Below are positions 46,901 to 52,379 of a stretch of 52,379 bases of DNA, piece by piece. Origin of the DNA: an uncultured Gammaproteobacteria bacterium. GTDB taxonomy: Bacteria > Pseudomonadota > Gammaproteobacteria > JAADHQ01. The first letter of the stretch is position 1, and the number at the start of each line of letters is the position of its first letter. Below the pieces are notes generated by a model, which saw only the letters and a list, made by a program, of their open reading frames with translations, was not told the origin of the DNA and did not search any database. The stretch is from assembly GCA_947258655.1 (NCBI GenBank), contig CAMYJD010000015.1:1-52379 (forward strand), read 5' to 3'. The position numbers were made by a program, and so were the translations under genes.

Positions 46901-47211
46901 GCGGTGTCAGCCGGCACAGAAATCTGATAATTTGCAGTCGTATCACTTTGCGTGGTTCCTATGACTGCATCGTTTGCGTCTTTTATAGTAATTATTGCGC
47001 CAGTGATGGGGCCATCGCCAACACTGCCACTCAGATCAATGACATCTTCGGATGTAGTGCCTATAGCGCTACCGCCGCTGCCACCACCACCGCATCCGCT
47101 AAGTGAGATAATTGCCAATACACATATGATCTGATAAATGTTTCTGATTCCGAAACGAATCAACATATGAGTTGTGTCTAGCATTCCAGGTCGTGTCGCA
47201 GTATGCATCAA
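43906..47211 (-). CDS. Large lipoprotein with four Ig/cadherin-like repeats and a malectin domain
   Basis: The 1101-residue protein has a lipobox LSGC (Cys40) followed by a Gly/Ser linker, so it should be lipid-anchored. Order: a carboxypeptidase-regulatory-like module (about 57-115); an Ala-rich helical region (130-375); four He_PIG-like repeats (about 396-482, 487-577, 588-676, 680-770; each with 'YSYDVNATD...GD.LSYELT.AP.GM...G.ISWTPT..Q.G..DV...VTDN'); a malectin-like carbohydrate-binding domain (774-925, with YADSKGQLWAADYGYN and VILHFAEI); an Ig-like domain (about 930-1005); and a fibronectin-III-like end with CNSC, CFKIQAY and a final Cys. It probably binds glycan at the cell surface. 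Three CRP-like tandem sites lie upstream. Alternative start M16 would still keep the signal. Confidence 0.87.
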   Translation of the reverse strand: MMHTATRPGMLDTTHMLIRFGIRNIYQIICVLAIISLSGCGGGGSGGSAIGTTSEDVIDLSGSVGDGPITGAIITIKDANDAVIGTTQSDTTANYQISVPADTAFPVTITATGGTDIVTGTSPDFTMATIAFKQANLSSKIRTANINPFSTLIVNMSKSMGSGLTTENIAAAKQTILDKFSFGLDSASIADPISSTINDTNVAGVVKASEALGEMIRRTRDAMITAGNNIDGDTVLTALANDLADGVFNGAGTNTDSKISATAKIASAQVLVEVLRNQLKVNNAIATVQLDNAILVTRPSSSMTTADVTLTDKVLIQTRVALSAAQRFAPSDELTALENAIAVISKTSTTADIDSALPKNAEDILDSTINAVPLTSTSNLAKINDDNHSSAPVAPVITSNAPLTARVGTAYSYDVDATDANAGDILTYELTTAPTGMTIDATSGIISWTPTASQVGTLDVMVRVTDSSSLTLSSSQGFSIAVSAANNAPTITSNPVLTAVEGIAYSYDVNASDTDTNDVLSYELTSSPAGMTIDAASGMISWTPTAAQTGNQDVSVRVTDNGTPALSASQVFTIAVTANSTTPGNSAPVITSQAIQTAKEGAAYSYDVNATDVNAGNILSYELTTAPAGMVINATNGVISWTPTSAQVGSQDVSIRVTDNGSPALSANQGFTITVTAANNAPVITSNPGLTAQEDIAYAYDVNATDPNAGDTLSYELTAAPAGMSINTVNGTISWTPTAAQVGSQDVSIHVTDNGSPALSASQSFTIVVKADNGPVIRVNAGGGEYADSKGQLWAADYGYNLGGSSTKIDSISGTLDDTLYQSERWHNDLQNSASPELEYSFNVPSGDYAVILHFAEITDSVSRIFDVEVEGQLAIDNLDIVSEVGRYTAMTKTVITTVSDQQINIRFPRNTKSPKISAIEVIPMANQTSISTTDGALASIKAPETNSGSGTLSIVSAPANGSVEINNDNILYTPNADYKGQETIIYSFVDTNGSVFYSSVTVIVTCNSCTKEKVIVLKWLPNAQAISGYRIYYGPDAANATEKISDVTVNSGLIDPTAPELKYAATSDLNYYPGEQVCFKIQAYKDNQNSSLSEAVCGTI

Positions 47212-47355
47212 GGTAAACCTCTCAATAAATTAATACCTATGACGTGCTGTTGTTGCCGTCGTTGATTAATCTATCGTTGGAGAGAGGCCGTAAATTTGAG
47301 ACTTGCTTCACGCAAATATCAGCAGAATCGAAGACATAACTCCTGAAATGTTTTT
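47212..47355. other. Upstream region of the large lipoprotein gene
   Basis: AT-rich leader between the start at 47211 and the tandem operator-like repeats. The promoter should be here. Nothing else is recognised. Confidence 0.4.
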
Positions 47356-47424
47356 CTGTGATCTGGTTAATACATCAGCTGTGAACTGGTTAATGTGCAA
47401 TCTGTGAACTGGTTCATACGAAGA
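47356..47424. repeat. Three tandem 23-bp CRP-like operator repeats
   Basis: CTGTGATCTGGTTAATAC, CTGTGAACTGGTTAATGT and CTGTGAACTGGTTCATAC start at 47356, 47379 and 47402, exactly 23 bases apart. Each contains TGTGA-N6-T(A/C)A. The third is closest to the CRP half-site pair TGTGA-N6-TCACA and has a perfect TGAAC-TG-GTTCA palindrome. They lie 145-215 bases upstream of the minus-strand lipoprotein gene. A related single site is at 49215-49228. Confidence 0.6.
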
Positions 47425-47708
47425 AATTACGCTATTGCTGGATTACATTGAAAACGGTAGTGGCGTGAAAGGTCTGGTAAAAGGGGGATGTGGATACAAG
47501 AGCCAAGATATGAATATTTGGCATAAGCTGGCATCACTGGCCGGCAATATACATTATGTCCGGGTGGTGAAATATTGAACCAGGATGCGGGGGATACGAT
47601 TTTCGGGTTTGATCTGGGTAATGCGGGTTTGCAGGGCTATAGCATATCAATAATATGATATTTGCCGGTCGATAATTACAGGCACAGGGCCCATGCGGGT
47701 AATAGGGC
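47425..47708. other. Spacer with a short open remnant
   Basis: A plus-strand frame from about 47423 to the stop TGA near 47578 encodes roughly 50 residues (…IENGSGVKGLVKGGCGYKSQ…) without a credible start codon or Shine-Dalgarno. I do not recognise it and do not call it a gene. No other feature is seen. Confidence 0.35.
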
Positions 47709-49142
47709 TTATATTACTCCGCAAATGGGCGCTGACAAATCTGATACCTGCGAGTCTTTATATGCGCTAATTCGAAAGCATACATTGTCGCCCGGATTCA
47801 ATTGAAGGTCATTTTGTGTGGAAAATTCAACATAAGGCAAGTTAGGATCAAGACCCGTTGTTTCTGTAAGGTCAATAAGGAGCTTGTCGACATTATTGGC
47901 ATCACTGCCAGAATAAACAAGATAGCCTATAGCGGTGCCGGTAACGCTGGGATCCCAGCTAAGGCCTATTATTTTATCATTGGTGCATGAGGTGCATGTT
48001 ACATCAACAGTCACTGTGGCGATTGCCATGCTGCCACCAACTGACACCTTGTAAGAGAAGCTGTCTGTGCCTGTATAAGAAGGGTTCGGTGTATAGGTGA
48101 TCGTATTGTTAGCGAGGACGGTAGCGTTGCCATTTGTCGGGCCTCCGTCGATACTAACAATTACAGAAGATGAGATGCCGCCGTCATTTGCAAGTACCGG
48201 GATATTGACAGCCGTATCCTTTTCCGTGCTTGTATTATCAGGGTTGGCAATGAGCGGCCCATTAGGGAGCGTTGAGTCAACATCGACCGTAATGCTGGAT
48301 ATTACAACCGCGCCATTACTGGCAACGTAACTGTAAATGATGGTGTCCTGTCCAGCAAAACCTAAATTTGCGGTATAAGTGATACTGTTGCCGTTGAGGA
48401 TTGCGGTGCCGTTTTCGGGCATGCCGATGATGGAGACTTTTCCTGTGTCAGTGGCGGTCTCGGGAATTGCGATATCGATAGCACTGTCGTCGGTTGTCGA
48501 TGCATTGCTAGTATTCCTGACTTCGAGAATTTCTATAGCAGATACTTTCGGACTTTTAGCATTTCTCGGGAAACGGATATTGATTTCACCATCATTCACG
48601 GTTGTCGATATGTTTTTGCTAAGCGCCGTAAATCTTCCCGCCTCACCGACGATATCGAGGTCATCTATAACCTGCTGGCCTTCAATTTCCACATCAAAGA
48701 CACGGTTAACAGATGTTGTGATTTCTGCGAAATGCAGTATCACGGCATAATTGCCCGAGGAGACATTAAAGCGATATTCCAGCTCAGGCTTTGTTATGTC
48801 CGACCATTCGGAATGATAATGCTCGCTTTGATATAGCGCATCATCAATGGTGCCGTTAATGGCGTCCGTAGTGCTGGATGTGCCAAGTACATTATAACCA
48901 TAGTCGGCAACCCATAGCCGTCCCTGTGAATCCTGATAATCGTTCCCACCGGCATTGATTCTTAATGCGTAGGTACTGGATGTTGTAACACCCGTAGCGG
49001 AATTTGAGGAGCCGCCCCCGCCACAAGCACTTAACATGCCTAGAGCTATAATTAACAAAGGAAAAAGTAGAAATCTTTTGGTTTGCTGTGATGGGTGAAC
49101 GAGATTTAATCTTAAAAACTGATTCCGATACATAAGTCGCAT
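47709..49142 (-). CDS. Malectin-domain lipoprotein
   Basis: The 477-residue protein has a lipobox LSAC (Cys40) and a Gly/Ser linker. Next comes a malectin-like domain (about 57-210: YQDSQGRLWVADYGYN, YAVILHFAEI, INIRFPRNAKSPKVSAIEI), two bacterial Ig-like domains (about 215-290 and 300-385; GFAGQDTIIYSYV, SYTGTDSFSYKV), and a fibronectin-III-like end containing CTSC, CFRISAYKD and a final Cys. Malectin and C-terminal parts closely parallel those of the lipoprotein at 43906, so the two derive from a common module set; this one lacks the four cadherin-like repeats. Probable surface carbohydrate binder. FNR-type and CRP-type sites lie 75-105 bases upstream. Confidence 0.87.
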   Translation of the reverse strand: MRLMYRNQFLRLNLVHPSQQTKRFLLFPLLIIALGMLSACGGGGSSNSATGVTTSSTYALRINAGGNDYQDSQGRLWVADYGYNVLGTSSTTDAINGTIDDALYQSEHYHSEWSDITKPELEYRFNVSSGNYAVILHFAEITTSVNRVFDVEIEGQQVIDDLDIVGEAGRFTALSKNISTTVNDGEINIRFPRNAKSPKVSAIEILEVRNTSNASTTDDSAIDIAIPETATDTGKVSIIGMPENGTAILNGNSITYTANLGFAGQDTIIYSYVASNGAVVISSITVDVDSTLPNGPLIANPDNTSTEKDTAVNIPVLANDGGISSSVIVSIDGGPTNGNATVLANNTITYTPNPSYTGTDSFSYKVSVGGSMAIATVTVDVTCTSCTNDKIIGLSWDPSVTGTAIGYLVYSGSDANNVDKLLIDLTETTGLDPNLPYVEFSTQNDLQLNPGDNVCFRISAYKDSQVSDLSAPICGVI

Positions 49143-49214
49143 ACAAGTTCCGTCTTTACCGTTGCTGAGAACTAGAATGTCGACATCTTACCTGTATCTA
49201 TTAGTTATATTTTT

Positions 49215-49228
49215 TGAACCAGGTCACA
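49215..49228 (-). promoter_or_regulatory. CRP-like operator upstream of the malectin lipoprotein
   Basis: On the minus strand TGTGACCTGGTTCA differs from the third 23-bp repeat at 47402 by one base in 14. It fits TGTGA-N6-TCA. It lies about 80 bases upstream of the gene start and four bases from an FNR-like box. Confidence 0.45.
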
Positions 49229-49232
49229 AAAA

Positions 49233-49246
49233 TTGACTTATATCAA
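49233..49246. promoter_or_regulatory. FNR-type box with one mismatch
   Basis: TTGACTTATATCAA matches TTGAT-N4-ATCAA at nine of ten positions. It lies 91 bases upstream of the malectin lipoprotein start and may also face the PqqD-side genes. Compare the perfect box at 1653-1666. Confidence 0.4.
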
Positions 49247-49290
49247 TAAATTTAGTGTTGATTATCATTGTCATTAATTGCCAAACAATT

Positions 49291-49329
49291 GTTTAAACGA
49301 TTGAAAATTATAAATAATATCGTTTAAAC
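49291..49329. repeat. Perfect 11-bp inverted repeat, possible operator
   Basis: GTTTAAACGAT (49291-49301) and ATCGTTTAAAC (49319-49329) are exact complements, 17 bases apart, in the spacer between divergent genes. TTGGGCAAA occurs twice just to the right (about 49339-49356). It may bind a dimeric regulator. There is no T-run, so it is not a terminator. Confidence 0.45.
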
Positions 49330-49736
49330 GCATCGCTTTTGGGCAAATTTGGGCAAAAAAGCGGCATATGATTTATAAATAAGATTTATATATAAGGATA
49401 TTAATATAGATTTATTTATCTTCATCTATCCAGTCCTGATCGTACCTTAATATACTTGCGTACTTACAGGTCCGCAAGCGCATGGTTATTATTTAACAGC
49501 CTCTCATGCTCAATGCATTACGGGCTTGAATTGATAATGAGTAGCGATGGTATGCTGCATCAAAGGAGTCGTGTGTCGCTTAAATTTGGCCTCATCCGGT
49601 CGCTACAATGGTTAGAGAAAGGTTATTCACGCAGGTACCAAACAATATCGTTATTGGGTGTTCCCGTGCATATTTCTGGCTGCAAGCTGCCAACGTGCAC
49701 ATGGCCCATTTAAATTATTCAAGGAAAAAACTACCA
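49330..49736. other. Leader region upstream of the PqqD-like gene
   Basis: No gene is supported. The reading frame of the PqqD-like protein is open upstream to 49608, but those residues have no family match. A second frame at 49456-49713 is a shadow. Promoter elements are expected here. Confidence 0.4.
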
Positions 49737-50015
49737 ATGGCTGAAGCAATGTTGATAAAACGACCAGACCTCAGTGTACGTACAGTTGACCAGGAAATAG
49801 TCATCCTGGATAAAGAGACAGGTGAAGTACATCAACTCAATCAAACGGCCAGTTATATTTGGGACTTATTCGATGGTTATACGACCGTCGAGCAGGTGAA
49901 GGAGTCGCTGGCACGTGATTATGATATTGATTTGGCACAGGCATCAGCAGATGTCGTTGCAGTAGTAGAGCAGTTGAAGCATCTTAATTTGCTCGTCGCA
50001 GAGGCCAATTCCTAA
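49737..50015 (+). CDS. PqqD-family protein of an HPr-rel-A-type system
   Basis: From the ATG at 49737 (Shine-Dalgarno AAGGA at 49721) the product is 92 residues, the usual PqqD-like length. It has the family pattern: RPDLSVRTVDQEIVILDKETGEVHQLNQTASYIWDLFDG, a short three-stranded sheet then helix, followed by TTVEQVKESLARDYDID and a C-terminal helix VVEQLKHLNLL. PqqD-like domains bind leader peptides and present them to modifying enzymes. Here an HprK-related kinase, a small twin-arginine-type protein and a nucleotidyltransferase are neighbours, the composition of the HPr-rel-A set. Target unknown. Confidence 0.88.
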   Translation: MAEAMLIKRPDLSVRTVDQEIVILDKETGEVHQLNQTASYIWDLFDGYTTVEQVKESLARDYDIDLAQASADVVAVVEQLKHLNLLVAEANS

Positions 50016-50444
50016 TACACAAGCCGCTCAGTCCATAACGAGTTTCAGGCGCGATAGCCTGGAAATGTGAACTTGGACACATTCCATTCAATACATGTTA
50101 CCGCTAAATCTATAGTAATCCGTGATTTATAGAGAAATATTGGCAGGATCATATATTGCCACAGTAATACCGCTATAGATGTCTATTCGGTTGGATTCCT
50201 GTGTGGATGTCGGATTTATTTACAACGAATGACCCTGGTCAATATAAATAATTTATATGCTATTGAATATTATGGATAAAATACTTGTGGTATATAAATT
50301 GCTTTTATGTCAACAAATAATTTAATTGCCACCAGGTTTGGGTCAGGGAGCTGATATTAAACGGTCGCACAATGCTGGTTTTGCAACCTGAAGCCGTGGA
50401 ACAGGTATCTGGTTGGCAACAGATTAAAGTAGGATTCAAGCAGT
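50016..50444. other. Spacer between the PqqD-like gene and the small secreted-type protein
   Basis: No gene is supported. A good CRP-type site is at 50063-50084 and listed separately. The remainder is AT-rich. Confidence 0.4.
50063..50084. promoter_or_regulatory. CRP-type operator
   Basis: AAATGTGAACTTGGACACAT matches the CRP consensus arms (AAATGTGA-N6-TCACATTT) closely, with one mismatch in the conserved TGTGA/TCACA half-sites. It lies 48 bases after the PqqD-like stop and about 360 bases before the small-protein start. Confidence 0.45.
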
Positions 50445-50708
50445 ATGAATAAGCATGACAGTTCAAGAAGAAAATTCATCAAGGCCGCTGCATATACGGC
50501 ACCGGTGGTTATGACCTTGAATGCAGCTCCTTCTTTTGCCAAAGGCGGCTCAAACCTGAGCGGAAACATTAACTGTAAAGTTAATAAAAATGAAGAAGTT
50601 AAATGTAAGTCTACAGGTTTTACCAATCCCATGAACATTGACCAGAGTAAGAGGGAAAACGCATTTACTAAATTACTCAAGTCCATACTGAAATTATTTG
50701 GTTTTTAA
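50445..50708 (+). CDS. Small twin-arginine-signal protein, possible target of the PqqD/HprK set
   Basis: The 87-residue protein begins MNKHDSSRRKFIKAAAYTAP, a twin-arginine-type signal (SRRKFIK) with a hydrophobic stretch ending NAAPSFA before KGGSN. The mature part is about 56 residues, basic, with two Cys (NCKVNKNEEVKC), and ends in an amphipathic segment KLLKSILKLFGF. I do not recognise a named function. Placement between a PqqD-like protein and an HprK-related kinase suggests it could be the exported or modified product of this system; this is inference. A decayed relative lies at 50832-51057. Confidence 0.7.
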   Translation: MNKHDSSRRKFIKAAAYTAPVVMTLNAAPSFAKGGSNLSGNINCKVNKNEEVKCKSTGFTNPMNIDQSKRENAFTKLLKSILKLFGF

Positions 50709-50831
50709 TCTCACCTGGATAGAGTCTGGGATTAGTCGGGGATCATCACCTCTCATTGGTTAACGTGCAAATAAGTTTTATATAGAACAATTCAGACCTC
50801 GATCGTTAACTGTCGAATAATTTTACACTAT

Positions 50832-51057
50832 CTACTATAAAATATACGGTTTTGTGTTTATGTTGACCTTGGTGCTGGCCGCAGTCCCTTTTTTTACGAA
50901 AGGCGGTTCCAGCATGAGGCAGAAATGCAATAACGGTATTGGCAACGGCTAGGACTGTCATAACAGGGGTATTCGTAAGAGCATTCACCACAATTACGAC
51001 CAATTATGTGTTCCGGGAACCCTGTTAAATCGCTATAAGAAAGGAAGGAAAAAGTAG
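50832..51057 (+). pseudogene. Decayed relative of the small twin-arginine protein
   Basis: After a likely frameshift near 50860 the frame reads MLTLVLAAVPFFTKGGSS, closely parallel to VMTLNAAPSFAKGGSN of the intact neighbour. It then reads MRQKCNNGIGNG, an in-frame TAG at 50950-50952, and DCHNRGIRKSIHHNYDQ... to TAG at 51055-51057. Upstream, KYTVLCLC in another frame parallels AAYTAPVVM. No start codon or arginine pair survives. The 'CNNGxGNG' stretch recalls a motif in small secreted proteins of similar loci, from memory. It may be a broken gene or a sequencing artefact. Confidence 0.55.
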
Positions 51058-51291
51058 TAAAGCGGTGAAAATCATGCAGCAAAGAATGCGTATGATTTAG
51101 CATGATCCACACGACTCCTTTTGGTTCGGGTAATCCCTGTGCGCTTGTATGGTGTTTTATCGGCGTTAGTTTATTAAGGTACTGAAAAACCTTGCTGATT
51201 TGTATAAACTGGTCTGGTGCCAGACCCGGTTTTCTATTTATACTGCGCCAGTGCCATGCGCTATTCTTCTATAAGTAAAATATAAAAGGCG
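51058..51291. other. Leader of the HprK-related kinase gene
   Basis: No gene or clear site is recognised in these 234 bases. Confidence 0.35.
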
Positions 51292-52140
51292 ATGTTGTTG
51301 TCTGTTTTCTGGTTATCTATTTTTGATCGAAAAATACGCGTTCAGTGCGACGTGACGGAATTGCGGACATTGCTTCTGGGGGTATATGGCGGCCTGTTAC
51401 AGGCGCAGGTAGATGATCAGTGGCAGCCGGACCTGGACTACAGGATATATCATGACAATGATCCCGATCGGAAAATCTGTATGCATCGCCTCGGGCAGAA
51501 TGTTCAATATGCTGAAGATGATGGATTGTTTTTGTATTTGTTCGAGAAAGACATGACTGTCGCGTTGGAGCGAATACGCCAGGACCTGTACTTCCTTCAT
51601 GCGGCAGCACTCGAATACAGAGGGAGAATCCATTTACTGGTAGCAGAGTCCGGCGGTGGAAAATCAACTACCTGTTGGGCATTACTGCACCACGGTTTTC
51701 ATTATGCCAGTGACGAATTGGCACCAGTCGAACTGGGTACAATGTTGGTTCAGCCCTATCCGCATGCGCTGTGTCTGAAAACCGAGCCACCCCTGCCGTA
51801 CAGAATACCGGAAGAGGTCATATATACGTCACGGACCTTGCATGTCCCTGTTGAGGTTTTGCCATCCATGGTGGTCGACAGATTTGTCGCTCTGCAGTCG
51901 ATATTGTTTGTACGTTACAATCCAGCTGTACAATCGCCATCTATGCAGTCGGTCAGTACGGCCCAGGCAGCTGCCCGGGTATATGCAAATGGGCTGAATC
52001 AGTTGGCCCATCCCGGCGATGGTCTGGATGCTGCATTGCAGATAGCCCAGCACTGTAAATGTTATGCATTGGAAAGCACAGATCTGAAAGCGACCTGTCA
52101 ATTGGTTCAAGACACACTCGATAAGGATTTGAATATTTAA
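51292..52140 (+). CDS. HprK-related kinase A
   Basis: The 282-residue protein resembles the C-terminal kinase domain of HPr kinase without its N-terminal half. The P-loop is in LLVAESGGGKSTTCWALLHH (GGGKST at residues 121-126), followed by HYASDELAPVE with the conserved Asp. N-terminal residues up to about 100 (YRIYHDND...FLYLFEKDMTVALERIRQDLYFLHAAAL) fit the family. Such proteins lack a partner PTS and occur with PqqD-like proteins and an NTP_transf_5 nucleotidyltransferase. They probably phosphorylate a non-HPr target, unknown here. It ends 13 bases from the stop of a convergent gene. Confidence 0.87.
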   Translation: MLLSVFWLSIFDRKIRVQCDVTELRTLLLGVYGGLLQAQVDDQWQPDLDYRIYHDNDPDRKICMHRLGQNVQYAEDDGLFLYLFEKDMTVALERIRQDLYFLHAAALEYRGRIHLLVAESGGGKSTTCWALLHHGFHYASDELAPVELGTMLVQPYPHALCLKTEPPLPYRIPEEVIYTSRTLHVPVEVLPSMVVDRFVALQSILFVRYNPAVQSPSMQSVSTAQAAARVYANGLNQLAHPGDGLDAALQIAQHCKCYALESTDLKATCQLVQDTLDKDLNI

Positions 52141-52153
52141 ATCGGCGAACATG

Positions 52154-52379
52154 TCATTTGATAATCAGCTTCTTCAAAAATCTTGCTGTGCAGAAAAACA
52201 GCTTGCGCACGGGTGTGATTATGTAATAAACGAAATTTAAGTATGCAGGCAAATGAAAACGAAGCATATCTACTTCAGTCGGCCTCACCAGGGTGTGCAG
52301 GATGTATTTGAAACGGTCAGTATTACTGTCACAGATTGACAGAATGAATGGTTGTATTCTTAGACACTGCAGGTAAGTT
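52154..52379 (-). CDS. Nucleotidyltransferase-family protein (NTP_transf_5-like), only the C-terminus
   Basis: A minus-strand frame is open from the window edge (52379) to TGA at 52154-52156, 74 residues. It reads ...DSNTDRFKYILHTLVRPTEVD, then RFHLPAYLNFVYYIITPVRK and a basic end. This matches the C-terminal pattern ('DR..Y...TL..PT..D...LP..L..LYY...P.R') of the uncharacterised nucleotidyltransferase family that accompanies HPr-rel-A genes. It is convergent with the kinase gene, whereas such sets are often co-directional. The start and active site lie outside the window. Confidence 0.65.
   Translation of the reverse strand, partial: TYLQCLRIQPFILSICDSNTDRFKYILHTLVRPTEVDMLRFHLPAYLNFVYYIITPVRKLFFCTARFLKKLIIK

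Noticed and set aside
47356-47424. CRISPR-like array
   Set aside because: Only three 18-base imperfect repeats with 5-base gaps; too short for CRISPR, better read as tandem operators.
47423-47578. About 50-codon frame between the two lipoprotein genes
   Set aside because: No ATG, GTG or Shine-Dalgarno in a sensible position and no recognisable family.

Overview
This 52.4 kb window is an extracellular-polysaccharide region of a Gram-negative bacterium, probably a gammaproteobacterium. The evidence is the lipobox-bearing lipoproteins, FNR-type and CRP-type operator sequences, a CDP-sugar cassette, and a PqqD / HprK-related kinase / nucleotidyltransferase group of the HPr-rel-A type. No ribosomal or housekeeping gene is present, so the taxonomic guess is weak. 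No tRNA, rRNA or CRISPR array was recognised.

Layout. (1) 1-1540, minus: the N-terminal part of a secreted FG-GAP beta-propeller protein, cut by the window edge, with an FNR-type box upstream. (2) 2552-4708: two glycosyltransferases. (3) 4913-11872: a tightly packed nucleotide-sugar operon: glucose-1-phosphate cytidylyltransferase, FAD oxidoreductase, extended SDR, C-methyltransferase, 3,5-epimerase, DUF4910 protein and short SDR. It probably makes a CDP-linked, C-methyl-branched deoxysugar, but no canonical 4,6-dehydratase is visible. (4) 12034-35968: a mosaic of eight P-loop sulfotransferases, six GT4-type glycosyltransferases, one hexapeptide acyltransferase and one O-antigen-polymerase-like membrane protein, on both strands. 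This points to a heavily and variably sulfated surface glycan. (5) 37698-41832: two paralogous secreted parallel beta-helix proteins. (6) 42482-43537: a divergent glycosyltransferase-like protein. (7) 43906-49142, minus: two lipoproteins sharing malectin, Ig-like and Cys-rich C-terminal modules. (8) 49737-52379: PqqD-like protein, a small twin-arginine-signal protein with a decayed relative, HprK-related kinase A, and the C-terminus of a convergent nucleotidyltransferase.

The unusually long spacers are largely explained by insertion-sequence debris. One nearly complete IS30-family element (23021-24094, TTA duplication, nonsense-mutated transposase) sits in the last codons of a sulfotransferase. 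By eye, decayed copies of the same family can be aligned in at least five other spacers, plus two or three weaker candidates. The region therefore looks like an accessory locus assembled and reshuffled over repeated IS30 invasions.

How the parts may work together: the CDP-sugar operon supplies an unusual sugar, the glycosyltransferases assemble the repeat unit, the polymerase-like protein extends or ligates it, and the sulfotransferases and acyltransferase decorate it. The beta-helix and malectin/Ig-like secreted proteins are candidates for binding or remodelling the glycan. Initiating sugar-phosphate transferase, flippase, export proteins and PAPS-synthesis genes are not in the window. All family assignments are from reading the sequence, without database searches.
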